DNA of 57,039 bases from Opitutaceae bacterium (GTDB lineage: Bacteria > Verrucomicrobiota > Verrucomicrobiia > Opitutales > Opitutaceae). Position numbers and translations under genes: made by a program. Where the stretch lies: assembly GCA_030648295.1 (NCBI GenBank), contig JAUSID010000105.1, positions 1 through 57,039 on the forward strand, given 5' to 3'. Shown here piece after piece: positions 1-7,470 of the stretch. The notes below the pieces were generated by a model. It was not told where the DNA came from. It saw only the letters and a list, made by a program, of their open reading frames with translations, and did no database searches. Position 1 is the first letter of the stretch; every line of letters starts with the position of its first letter.

Positions 1-12
1 CCTAGACATATT

Positions 13-1664
13 ATGAGCCAGCCCAACAAACAACAGATCCTTCAGCAAATCGCCGCCATTCCCGCGATGGAGCGCGGTAAACTTTCGACCTACTCCTTCA
101 ACGAGCGGGCCGGTGTGGCCGGCCCTTACCACAAACTCCAGCATTGGGAGGAGGGCAAGAATCACACGCACTACGTCTCAGGCGAAGAACTTCCCGCCAT
201 GGAAGCCGCCTTGGCCGGCTATGCCCAATACCAGCACCTCACCCGGCAGTATGCCGACTTGGTGATTGGCGAGACTCGCCAGCACATCGCGGGCTTAAAA
301 AAAAACCATTCCCGCCGGCGATCCTCCTGGCCCAAGAAGAGGAAATCCAACAACTGATCGCACGGTTTCAAGCCCAAGCCCCGCAAGGAAACGCCGTAGC
401 CCAACTGGAGATATTGGTGCGGACGGCCGTTTTCAAGTCGGCCAACGCCTTGGTCGGCTGGTTGCTCCAGGCGGCGGCCGAGCACATCGACGCGGCGTAC
501 CAGCCCAAACCCAGGGAGGTCTTCAAGGGCCAAGAAACCATCGGGGTGCAGGGGATTTTTGGCCGTTTCGATCTGCGGCGTGACTACTACTACGACCCAG
601 GTAAACCGCAGGGCCATCACCCCTCGGATGCCGCGCTGGGATTGGAAGTGGGCTACACCCCGGCCCTGGCCAAGCTCATGTGCCTGGAAGGCGCCGACGA
701 ATCCACGTACCTGAAAGCCGAGCGACATCTGGCGCAGACCGGCGGCATCACGGTGTCGAGTCGCCAGATTCAGCGGGTGGTCCAACGGGTGGGAGGTGCC
801 GCGCAGCAATGGCAAGAGCGGCCAGCCAAACCGGGCAGCTGCCAGCGCTGCGACGCCCCCGTCATGTATGTCAGCGCCGATGGCACCGGCGTGCCGATGG
901 TGCCGGAGGAACTGGTCGGGCGCAAAGGCAAGCAGGCCGACGGCACCGCCAAGACCCGCCAGGCCTATCTGGGATGCGTGTTTACCCAGCACCGGGTCGA
1001 TGACGAGGGCCGACCGGTGCGGGACTGGGAATCGACTACCTACGTTTCCGGCTTCATGCCCATCGACGAGTTCGGCCCGATGCTGCGCCAGGAGGCGCTC
1101 CGGCGCGGTTTTGGCACCGCCGCCAAGGTCGTGGTGTTGATCGATGGAGCCAACGGCTTGGCCAACATGGCCGAGCTCAACTTCAAAGGCTGTATCCAAA
1201 TCGTCGATTTCTTCCATGCCCTCGAGCACGCCGGACTGGTGCTGGATGCCCTCATCGGCAAGGCGCAGCCGGACTACCAGTTCCGGCTGCACCACTGGGC
1301 CAAGTGGCTGCTCAAGGATAAAGTCGAAGACCTGATCCAAGAGGCGCGCCACCAATGCGCGGACCAACCCCAAGCGCCGGCCGTCGAAAAGGCCCTACAC
1401 TACTTTGTGAGCAACGTCAGCCGGATGCAGTACGGCACCTTCCGGGCGGCTGACTTCTTCATTGGTTCCGGCGTCGTGGAGGCGGGCTGCAAAACCGTGA
1501 TCGGCGGGCGCTGCAAACAATCGGGAATGTTCTGGTCCAAAGTGGGTGCCGAAAACGTCCTGGCCTTCCGCTGCATCCACAGCAGCCGGCGCCTCGAGGA
1601 ATTTTGGCAGCATCGCCTCAACGCGAAGGCCGCCCGTAACGATTGCCTCCCTCTGGCGGCTTAA
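13..1664 (+). CDS. ISKra4-family transposase, two overlapping frames joined by -1 frameshift
   Basis: DDE-type transposase in two frames. The first frame (13-357, 114 aa) gives the N-terminal part. The second is open from before 144 to 1664 and carries the catalytic part. The frames meet at an A9 run (297-305), where a -1 slip would give one product of about 550 aa. Visible catalytic landmarks are SADGTGVPM (first Asp), LIDGANGLANM (second Asp) and GSGVVEAGCKTVIGGRCKQS (Glu), all typical of ISKra4 transposases. The second frame has no convincing start of its own, which favours a fused product over two proteins. Alternatively the A9 run is a decay mutation, but the rest of both frames is intact. 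Confidence 0.85.
297..305 (+). promoter_or_regulatory. A9 slippery run, probable -1 programmed frameshift site
   Basis: Nine consecutive A residues lie where the first transposase frame (Leu-Lys-Lys-Asn) and the second (Leu-Lys-Lys-Lys-Pro) read almost the same residues. A -1 shift of tandem AAA codons joins the frames. Programmed frameshifting at A-rich runs is known for several IS families; its use here is inferred. Confidence 0.6.
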
Positions 1665-1768
1665 CAGAAGAAATTTAGAACTCCCGAAATTCGTCTCACC
1701 CCCCCCCCGCGCCGGGCATCTCTGACCTTGGAAATCCCGCGTCCGCGAATAGGCTGCCGCCGCCCGTC

Positions 1769-1993
1769 ATGAACAAGAAACTCACCGCCATCATCGAACA
1801 CGACGATCACGGCTATTACGCCTACTCCCCGGAACTGAAGGGCTGTCACACCCAGGGCGACACCTTCGAGGAAGCGCTCGCCAACCTGCGCGAAGCCGTC
1901 GAGCTTTACCTCGAAACTCTCTCCGAGGAGGAGAAGACCACCGTGTTCAGCCGTTCGGTCATCACCACCACGCTGGATATGGCCCATGCCTAA
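1769..1993 (+). CDS. hicB: HicB-type antitoxin
   Basis: A 74-residue protein with the HicB fold signature: an N-terminal beta strand (LTAIIEHDDHGYYAYSPELK), the GCHTQGDT turn and the helix EEALANLREAVELYLE. HicB antitoxins bind and inactivate the HicA mRNA interferase. It is short and lacks an obvious C-terminal ribbon-helix-helix or HTH domain, so autoregulation by DNA binding is not evident. It overlaps hicA by 8 nt, which implies translational coupling. The gene order is hicB-hicA. The pair sits between the insertion sequence and cas4. Confidence 0.85.
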   Translation: MNKKLTAIIEHDDHGYYAYSPELKGCHTQGDTFEEALANLREAVELYLETLSEEEKTTVFSRSVITTTLDMAHA

Positions 1994-2186
1994 ACTGCCG
2001 CGTTGGACAGCCCGCGAGGCGGAAGCGGAATTGCTGCGCGCCGGCTTCAGCCTCGCTCGCTCCAAAGGCAGCCATCGCATCTACCAGCGGGGCGTTGAAC
2101 GCGTGGTCCTGCCGTTTCATCCGGGCAGGACCTTGCATCCGAAAATCGTTCGTCAGGTTTTCGATGCCACGCATCCGAACGGGTGA
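1986..2186 (+). CDS. hicA: HicA-type mRNA interferase toxin
   Basis: A 66-residue YcfA/HicA protein with a dsRBD-like fold. The motif SKGSHRIY holds the catalytic His, preceded by an amphipathic helix (AREAEAELLRAGF) and followed by VVLPFHPGRTLHPKIVRQV, the usual HicA ending. HicA toxins cleave mRNA independently of the ribosome. The start overlaps hicB. The stop lies 10 nt before the cas4 start, so the toxin appears co-transcribed with the CRISPR adaptation genes. Confidence 0.88.
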   Translation: MPKLPRWTAREAEAELLRAGFSLARSKGSHRIYQRGVERVVLPFHPGRTLHPKIVRQVFDATHPNG

Positions 2187-2196
2187 GTTCACCCTT

Positions 2197-2814
2197 ATGG
2201 AGCCGCTCCCGCTCTCCGCCCTGAACGACTTTTTGTTCTGCCCACGCCGGGCGGGATTGAAGTTCATCGAGGGCCTGCGCGGTACCAATGAACACACCGT
2301 CCTCGGCGATCTCGCCCACGAACACGTCGACATGCCCGGCTACGAATTGCGCGCGGGCTGGGAACTCCTCCGCGCGCTGCCGCTGTTCTCCGATAAACTC
2401 GGCCTTTCCGGCAAAGCCGACTTGGTCGAGGTCCGGCGCAATCCCGCCACCGGTGGCATCACCGCCGCCCATCCCGTCGAATACAAGAAGGGACCCAAAC
2501 GCCGGTTCGACAACGACGAGGTCCAGCTCTGCGCCCAGGCGCTCTGCCTCGAGGAAATGTTCGTGCTGACCATCGACTCCGGCGCAATTTTCCACGCCGC
2601 GTCCCAGCGCCGCTCCGAAGTCGCCTTCGATTCCGCCCTGCGCGACCAGACCGTGCAGGCGCTCACCGACCTCCGAACGCTGCTCGCCGGCGGCGTTTCG
2701 CCCGCCCCCGAATTGAAACCACAATGCGAGGGCTGCTCCTTGCACGAAGTCTGCCTCCCCGAAGCCGCCGCCATGCGCTCCGCTTCACTATTCATCCCCC
2801 GCTCCTACTCCTAG
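2197..2814 (+). CDS. cas4: CRISPR-associated exonuclease Cas4
   Basis: A 205-residue Cas4 with a RecB-like nuclease fold. Visible are the N-terminal Cys in NDFLFCPRRAGLKF, a His in GDLAHEHVD, the metal-binding Asp in GKADLVEV, the Glu-Lys pair in HPVEYKKGPKRR, and the C-terminal QCEGCSLHEVC cluster that completes a four-Cys iron-sulfur site. Cas4 trims prespacers and helps set PAM choice during spacer acquisition. The reading frame is open upstream to 2095 inside hicA. The ATG at 2197 is preferred because it starts at the conserved family N-terminus (PLPLSALNDFLFC). The length fits type I-C Cas4. Confidence 0.93.
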   Translation: MEPLPLSALNDFLFCPRRAGLKFIEGLRGTNEHTVLGDLAHEHVDMPGYELRAGWELLRALPLFSDKLGLSGKADLVEVRRNPATGGITAAHPVEYKKGPKRRFDNDEVQLCAQALCLEEMFVLTIDSGAIFHAASQRRSEVAFDSALRDQTVQALTDLRTLLAGGVSPAPELKPQCEGCSLHEVCLPEAAAMRSASLFIPRSYS

Positions 2815-2835
2815 GTTTTCGCGCCGCGAAAACCT
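2813..2835 (+). repeat. Palindrome immediately upstream of cas1
   Basis: Arms AGGTTTTCGC and GCGAAAACCT flank 3 nt. The element overlaps the cas4 stop codon and ends 4 nt before the cas1 ATG. The same palindrome with the same 4-nt spacing precedes hpt (16938-16960). It would fold in the mRNA right over the ribosome-binding region. Confidence 0.8.
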
Positions 2836-2839
2836 CTCG

Positions 2840-3877
2840 ATGGCCCAGACCCTCCAAAACGTCCTTTACCTGCTGACGCCGGGATTGTCCGTCCACCGCG
2901 ACGGGCTCGCCATCCGCATCGAACACGAGCGCCAGCTCAAACTCTCGCTTCCGATCCATAATCTCGAATCCGTTTTCGTTTTCGGCGCCGACATCTACGT
3001 TTCTCCCGCCGTCCTCCGGCTCTGCTGGGAAAACGGCGCCTCGGTCTGCTTCTTCACCGACTGGGGCCGGCTCGAAGCCCGCGTCGAGGGCGTTCCCCGC
3101 GGTTCCGTCCATCTTCGCCGCGCCCAGCACCACGCGGCCAGCTCCGCCCCAGCCGTCGCCGCACTCGCCCGCAGTTTCGTCGCCGGGAAACTCCACAACC
3201 CCCGCTGGCTGCTCGCGCGCAGCGCCCGCGACGCCGCCAGCGAAGCCGACGCCGCCACATTGCGCACCGTCACCGATCATCTCGCGTACCTCCTGCGCGA
3301 GCTCGAGCGCGCACCCGACGATACCGACATCATTCGCGGCATCGAGGGCCGGGCCGCCGCCCTCCATTTCGAGGTCTTCGCGCTGCACCTGCGGCCGGCG
3401 CTCCGGGCGACCTTTAATTTCGACGGCCGCAACCGCCGGCCACCGCGCGACGCGATCAACTGCCTGCTCTCGTTTCTTTACGCGTTGCTCCGCCACGATT
3501 GCGTTTCGGCGCTCACCGCCGTCGGACTCGATCCGTTTGTCGGCTATCTGCACACCGATCGCGCCGGCCGCGAGTCGCTCGCGCTCGATCTCATGGAGGA
3601 GTTCCGGCCCTGGACGGAACGGCTGGCGCTCACGCTGCTCAACCGCGGCGAGTTGAAGCCGGCGGAATTTCACGTTCGAGACGGGGGAGCGGTGGAACTT
3701 TCCGACGCGGCGCGCAAGGCCGCCGTCGCCGCCTACCAGCAGCGCAAGGCCGAGGAGCTCACGCACCCGCTGTTCCGCGAAAAGGTGCGGCACGGCCAAC
3801 TGGCGTTCATCCAGGCCCGGTTGCTCGCGCGGGCCATCCGCGGCGATGCTCCGTATGCGCCCCATATCTTTTCCTGA
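2840..3877 (+). CDS. cas1: CRISPR-associated endonuclease Cas1, type I-C
   Basis: A 345-residue Cas1 integrase of the I-C type. The N-terminal beta domain (LQNVLYLLTPGLSVHRDG) is followed by the alpha-helical catalytic domain. Visible metal ligands are Glu in IIRGIEGRAA, His in VGYLHTDRAGRESLALD and the acidic LMEEFRPW. Cas1 forms the integrase complex with Cas2 and inserts prespacers at the leader-repeat junction. The gene is full length, 25 nt after cas4 and 3 nt before cas2. All catalytic residues are present, so it could be active even though no interference genes are visible. Confidence 0.95.
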   Translation: MAQTLQNVLYLLTPGLSVHRDGLAIRIEHERQLKLSLPIHNLESVFVFGADIYVSPAVLRLCWENGASVCFFTDWGRLEARVEGVPRGSVHLRRAQHHAASSAPAVAALARSFVAGKLHNPRWLLARSARDAASEADAATLRTVTDHLAYLLRELERAPDDTDIIRGIEGRAAALHFEVFALHLRPALRATFNFDGRNRRPPRDAINCLLSFLYALLRHDCVSALTAVGLDPFVGYLHTDRAGRESLALDLMEEFRPWTERLALTLLNRGELKPAEFHVRDGGAVELSDAARKAAVAAYQQRKAEELTHPLFREKVRHGQLAFIQARLLARAIRGDAPYAPHIFS

Positions 3878-3880
3878 AAC

Positions 3881-4177
3881 ATGTTCCTCGTTGTCGCCTA
3901 CGATGTGGCCACCTCCGACGAGCGCTCCGGCGCCCGACGGCTGCGGCGCGTGGCGAAGGCATGCACGTCGTATGGCGTGAGGGTGCAGAAATCGGTTTTC
4001 GAGATGCAGCTTGGACAAAAGGAGTGGGTCGAGTTGCGGGCGCGGCTGCTGGCTGAAATCGATACCAGCCAGGACTCGCTGCGCGTGTATTTCATCGATC
4101 AATCGTGCAAGGATCGGGTCGAGCATTACGGGGTGACGCGACCGGTGAACGTGGTGGAGGACATGCTGGCATTGTAA
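3881..4177 (+). CDS. cas2: CRISPR-associated protein Cas2, type I-C
   Basis: A 98-residue Cas2 with a ferredoxin-like fold. It begins MFLVVAYDVATSDERSGARR, including the family's Asp at the end of the first strand, and continues through GVRVQKSVFEMQL and DSLRVYFIDQ. Cas2 is the structural core of the Cas1-Cas2 integration complex. It starts 3 nt after cas1 and is the last gene before the leader-like region and the solitary repeat. Confidence 0.95.
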   Translation: MFLVVAYDVATSDERSGARRLRRVAKACTSYGVRVQKSVFEMQLGQKEWVELRARLLAEIDTSQDSLRVYFIDQSCKDRVEHYGVTRPVNVVEDMLAL

Positions 4178-4387
4178 CGCCGCGCGCGTGCCGGGAGGGG
4201 AATTCGGGCGGTGCGAACCGGCTGCCTCGGCGCGGGTGGGACCCTTTCGCAAACAGCGCAACTTGCACGTGCACGGCCAGTGAAACGCGGATGGCACGAT
4301 GGATTCCGCCCGGCCAGCAACGTTCTTTGACAGTTTCGCAAAAACGGACACCAAGTGGCTGGTGCATCGGCCACGAACCGATGCGCC
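4178..4387 (+). promoter_or_regulatory. Putative CRISPR leader
   Basis: A 210-nt non-coding stretch between cas2 and the only CRISPR repeat. It contains a locally AT-rich segment near 4322-4345 (TTCTTTGACAGTTTCGCAAA). Position and lack of coding signal fit a leader. The element CAGTTTCGC recurs just after the repeat. Confidence 0.55.
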
Positions 4388-4424
4388 ATCGCCCCGCTCG
4401 CGAGAGCGGGGCGCGGATTGAAAC
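4388..4424 (+). CRISPR. Solitary CRISPR repeat with no spacer
   Basis: One 37-bp repeat-like unit. Its core is a perfect 9-bp stem (GCCCCGCTC and GAGCGGGGC) around GCGA, and it ends in GCGGATTGAAAC, the classic 3' handle of type I repeats. No second copy exists in the window, so this is a leader with a single repeat or the last remnant of a deleted array. It follows the cas2 stop by about 210 nt, the expected array position. Confidence 0.75.
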
Positions 4425-4798
4425 AGTTTCGCCTGCTGGCGAAACTGAGGCACTTGTTCCCTCACTCCCTTTATTCTCACGTTCACCTTCACTTTCGCTC
4501 TCACTTTCACTCCTACATCGACTCGCCACTCGGCTCGGCGATGCGCGCGGCATCCGGTTCGTCCGGCGGCCCAACCTGCCGGAATTCGGCGAACTTGTGC
4601 TCGATCCGTTGCGCCACCCGAAGCGCCTGCAGCATCGGCTCGTAGACCTGGCGTTCCAACCGTCCGCCGCGCGCCACACGATTTCGGGAATCTTGTTCCT
4701 CGTTCGACCGGAGTAAATCAAACGCCGGCTGTAGGTGGCGCGCTTGCCGCGCCACGACGTCAATCGTGCGGCGAGCGCGCAACCTACCTGGTGCGACC
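4424..4798. other. Gap after CRISPR repeat: hairpin and GTGAAAG-type micro-repeats
   Basis: No convincing gene. At 4424-4447 a perfect 10-bp inverted repeat (CAGTTTCGCC and GGCGAAACTG, 4-nt loop) abuts the CRISPR repeat. From about 4467 to 4515 the strand shows degenerate CACTTTCAC/CTTCACTTT units, the same micro-repeat type as in the bamD-fabH gap. The rest is open in more than one frame but resembles no family I recognise. Confidence 0.5.
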
Positions 4799-6487
4799 CT
4801 AACGTTTGATCTTCTTCTTATCCTTGTAGTCCTGGATGAAGATATTCAGCACGAGCCAGAAACCACCGGCGGCGGCGGCGAGAAAACACAGGATGGCCAG
4901 CCCGGGATAGCCGAACAGCCGGAACGAGGTCTCGATGCGCATCAGCAGCGACGCGCCGATGATCAATGACGCGAGCACGAGCCCCGTCGTGATCCGGTTC
5001 GCGATTTTCTCCATCCCTTCCATCACCACTTTCGCGTCGACCGACTTCACCTTCACCTCGAGCTCTGAGTTCACGACCGCATCCATGATGCGGTTCAGCC
5101 GCGTCGGCAGCGTGCCGAGGAAGCTCTTCATCTCGAGGATGGTCGAAAGGATGTTTCCCTTCGTCACATCCTTCTGCATCCGCTGCGACATGAACTCGTC
5201 GACGTGGCGGCGGACGGAGGCATTTGGGTCCCAGTCCGGCGCGAGGATGCGGCCGATTTCGTCGAGCTGCATCAGCGTCTTGCCGAGGAGCGTGAGTTCG
5301 CTCGGCGCGTAGAGCCCGTTCTCGCCCGCTGCCTTGCACACCTCCATCACGGACTGGCCAACCTTGATCTGCGCCAGCCCCCTGTCACGCGTCTGCGCGA
5401 TCAGCTGGCTGAGCCGGCGTTTGAATTCAGCGCGGTTGAACTCGTCGTTCTTTTCGCTGATTGCCACGACGATGTCGGCGACGTTGTCACTGTCGCCATC
5501 ACTGATCGCGAGCAGGAGCTTCAACAGGTTCTCCTGCATCTGTGGCGCGGTATGGCCGACCATGCCGAGATCGAGCAGCGCGATTCGGTTCTCGTCGGTC
5601 AGGAAGACATTTCCGGGATGGGGATCGGCGTGGAAGAATCCATCCACCAGGACCTGCTTCAAATACGCGCGGAAAAGTTCCTCGCACAGCGGCCCGCCCT
5701 TGACGTCGAGTCGCGCGAGCGGTGTGAGCGAGGTGATCTTGCGGCCGCGAACGTACTCCATCGTGAGCACGCTGCGCGTGGTGTAGTCCATGATCGGCTG
5801 CGGTACCTGGATGTTTTCGAATTCGGCCAGGTTCTCACCCAACGTGATCAGGTTCTGGGCCTCGCGCTGATAATTGAGCTCGTTCTGGATCGTGAGGTGA
5901 AACTCTTCGATCATCATGCCGAACCGGTAGCGGCGCCCTATTTTCGTGTGGGCATCGACCGTCTTCGACAACTCGGTGAGGACTTCGAAGTCCTGTTCGA
6001 TTTGCGGCCGGATCTCGGGCCGCTGGACCTTGACCACGACGGGCCGGCCGTCGCGAAGCTTAGCCTCGTGCACCTGGCCGAGTGACGCCGCGGCCATCGG
6101 CTCGGGATTGAAATACGAGAACGCCTTCGAAATGCGCGCGCCGAGTTCCTGCTCGATGATCATCTCGACCTGTTCGTAGGGAAACGGCTTCACCTTGTCC
6201 TGGAGCCGTGAGAGCGCGAGCCGGTACGGCTCGGGCATCAGGTCGGGACGGCCCGCGAGCACCTGCCCCATCTTCACATAGGTGGGGCCCATCGCCTCGA
6301 GGTCGTCGACGAGTTGATCGGGGGTCACGTCGCCGTTCTTCTTCCCGTTGCGCTCGTGTTCCTCGGACTGTTTCTGCACGTCCTCCTCGTCGACGCCCAT
6401 CTGCTTCACCAAATCGGAGCGGCCGTATTTCCAGAGGAGACCGGCAATTTCCCGATAGCGCTTCAGGTGGGTGGCGTTGAATTTCAT
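4799..6487 (-). CDS. UbiB/ABC1/AarF-family atypical kinase
   Basis: A 562-residue protein-kinase-like protein of the UbiB family, linked to isoprenoid quinone and lipid homeostasis. Motifs in order: KMGQ (residues 72-75, the KxGQ inhibitory motif), AAAS loop (132-135), catalytic Lys153 in VVVKVQRP, HADPHPGN (286-293) and LDLG (305-308). Two hydrophobic helices near the C-terminus (TGLVLASLIIGASLLM and PGLAILCFLAAAAGGFWLVL) anchor it to the membrane before a lysine-rich tail. The frame is open further upstream, but the ATG at 6487 matches the family N-terminus. It stands alone, with repeat-rich gaps on both sides. Confidence 0.92.
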   Translation of the reverse strand: MKFNATHLKRYREIAGLLWKYGRSDLVKQMGVDEEDVQKQSEEHERNGKKNGDVTPDQLVDDLEAMGPTYVKMGQVLAGRPDLMPEPYRLALSRLQDKVKPFPYEQVEMIIEQELGARISKAFSYFNPEPMAAASLGQVHEAKLRDGRPVVVKVQRPEIRPQIEQDFEVLTELSKTVDAHTKIGRRYRFGMMIEEFHLTIQNELNYQREAQNLITLGENLAEFENIQVPQPIMDYTTRSVLTMEYVRGRKITSLTPLARLDVKGGPLCEELFRAYLKQVLVDGFFHADPHPGNVFLTDENRIALLDLGMVGHTAPQMQENLLKLLLAISDGDSDNVADIVVAISEKNDEFNRAEFKRRLSQLIAQTRDRGLAQIKVGQSVMEVCKAAGENGLYAPSELTLLGKTLMQLDEIGRILAPDWDPNASVRRHVDEFMSQRMQKDVTKGNILSTILEMKSFLGTLPTRLNRIMDAVVNSELEVKVKSVDAKVVMEGMEKIANRITTGLVLASLIIGASLLMRIETSFRLFGYPGLAILCFLAAAAGGFWLVLNIFIQDYKDKKKIKR

Positions 6488-6942
6488 GGCAAAGCAATTG
6501 TGCCCGGCGGGTTGGCCGGCAAAGCACCGGACACGATTCAAGCCTGCTGGTTCGCGCGGCCGGGAAATTTCACCTGACACTTGATGACGGAAGCACGTCA
6601 CGTCTGGGTCCGGCAGGCGCCGTCGGGGCGCTGGGGATTTCGCGGCTAAGCCGCACCCATGCAGTCGAGCGTAGCAGCCGACGTAAGGAGGCTGTCGACC
6701 GGTGGGTCGAATACTCCAGCCTCGTTACCTCGGCTGCTACGGAGCTCGATCGAATTCGACTGCATCGTCATCTGAGGCAAGAACGCGGCTCAGTTTTGCC
6801 CATGGAGTTTGTCGGCGCCAGTGCTCCGCTCGTTGGAAACACCTGATTGCCACCGGCGCTCGCTGCCCCTCCGACAAACTCCTGGGGTCCCGACCCCCAT
6901 TGCGGTTTTGGCCATGGCTGCTACGGTGGTGGCACCACTTTT
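6488..6942. repeat. Intergenic region with inverted GTAGCAGCCGA elements
   Basis: No gene seen. Two oppositely oriented copies of a repeat lie at 6671-6696 (GTAGCAGCCGACGTAAGGAG) and 6711-6741 (CCTCGTTACCTCGGCTGCTA on this strand). A third copy is at 32222-32250. The pair could fold into a long imperfect hairpin. Confidence 0.6.
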
Positions 6943-7263
6943 ATGTTTGGGGCTGCCAAAGATCTCATGACCAGCAAGGCCGCGCGTGCCTACATCAACA
7001 ACGTCATCGGCCGTTACGGTGCGGTCGAGGACCTCAAGATCGACTCGTCGCGCCGCCGGATTGACGTGGTTTGCCGGCTCAATGGCGAGGTGAGTCCGAT
7101 TGGCGTCACGATCGAAAAGTACAAGGTGGAGAAGGACGGCGCGAAAAAGTTCGTCCAGGTGATCGACAGCTCGGCCACGCGGCCGTGGCTCGAGGCGGTG
7201 ATGCGCGACCACCTGCACGGCCGGAGATTCGAGGTCCCGTCGTGGGCGGCGGCGGCGCTGTGA
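6943..7263 (+). CDS. Conserved hypothetical protein, 106 aa
   Basis: Not a family I recognise. A soluble alpha/beta protein with no signal peptide: an N-terminal helix (MTSKAARAYINNVIGRYG), a strand-rich middle (EDLKIDSSRRRIDVVCRLNG and IGVTIEKYKVEKDG) and a C-terminal helix (ATRPWLEAVMRDHLHGRRF). The frame opens upstream into repeat DNA. The ATG at 6943 is preferred because the residues before it are Pro/Gly/Cys-rich and look non-coding. It is a single gene between repeat-rich gaps. Confidence 0.65.
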   Translation: MFGAAKDLMTSKAARAYINNVIGRYGAVEDLKIDSSRRRIDVVCRLNGEVSPIGVTIEKYKVEKDGAKKFVQVIDSSATRPWLEAVMRDHLHGRRFEVPSWAAAAL

Positions 7264-7470
7264 AGCGCCGCGGCGCGGTTTTGAGTTTCGGGTTTTGGGT
7301 TCTGCGTTGAAGTTGGCAGGGTGTCCGCTTGTCGAGGACCGTGAGCCGGTCGAACGGCGGACGCCGTCAAGCCAGGTCCGAAACCACTGCGGCGCCCGCG
7401 AGCGGACGCCCTGCTATCAGCAAAGCCGACTGGTCGTGATTTGAAGACGATTGAACGGCGAGTTATGGAC
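7264..7470. other. Repeat-containing gap
   Basis: Contains a short GGGTTTTGGGTT-type run (about 7280-7305) and an imperfect inverted pair: GCAGGGTGTCCGCT near 7317 and AGCGGACGCCCTGC near 7399. No gene seen. It lies between convergent genes, so the hairpin could act in termination. Confidence 0.45.

Larger units (their letters stand above)
1..1700 (+). mobile_element. ISKra4-family insertion sequence (left end outside window)
   Basis: The transposase at 13-1664 fills almost all of this segment and identifies an ISKra4-type element. The window starts only 12 nt before the first start codon, so the left terminal inverted repeat lies outside or is cut. The right boundary is uncertain: the coding region ends at 1664, and a C10 run at 1699-1708 marks a change in sequence character. 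I could not pair terminal repeats or find a target duplication. The element stands just upstream of the hicBA-cas genes, so it may have replaced or separated genes that once preceded them. Confidence 0.75.

Noticed and set aside
144-300. An independent start for the second transposase frame at 144
   Set aside because: The first ~50 residues from 144 are Arg/His-rich and non-conserved. Family similarity begins only near the A9 run, so frameshifting is the better explanation.
2792-4510. 572-codon minus-strand open frame across cas1 and cas2
   Set aside because: Shadow of the real cas genes; composition is biased and no motif is visible.
4513-4782. 89-residue minus-strand frame after the CRISPR repeat
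   Set aside because: Overlaps a micro-repeat tract, has a competing frame on the plus strand and matches no family.
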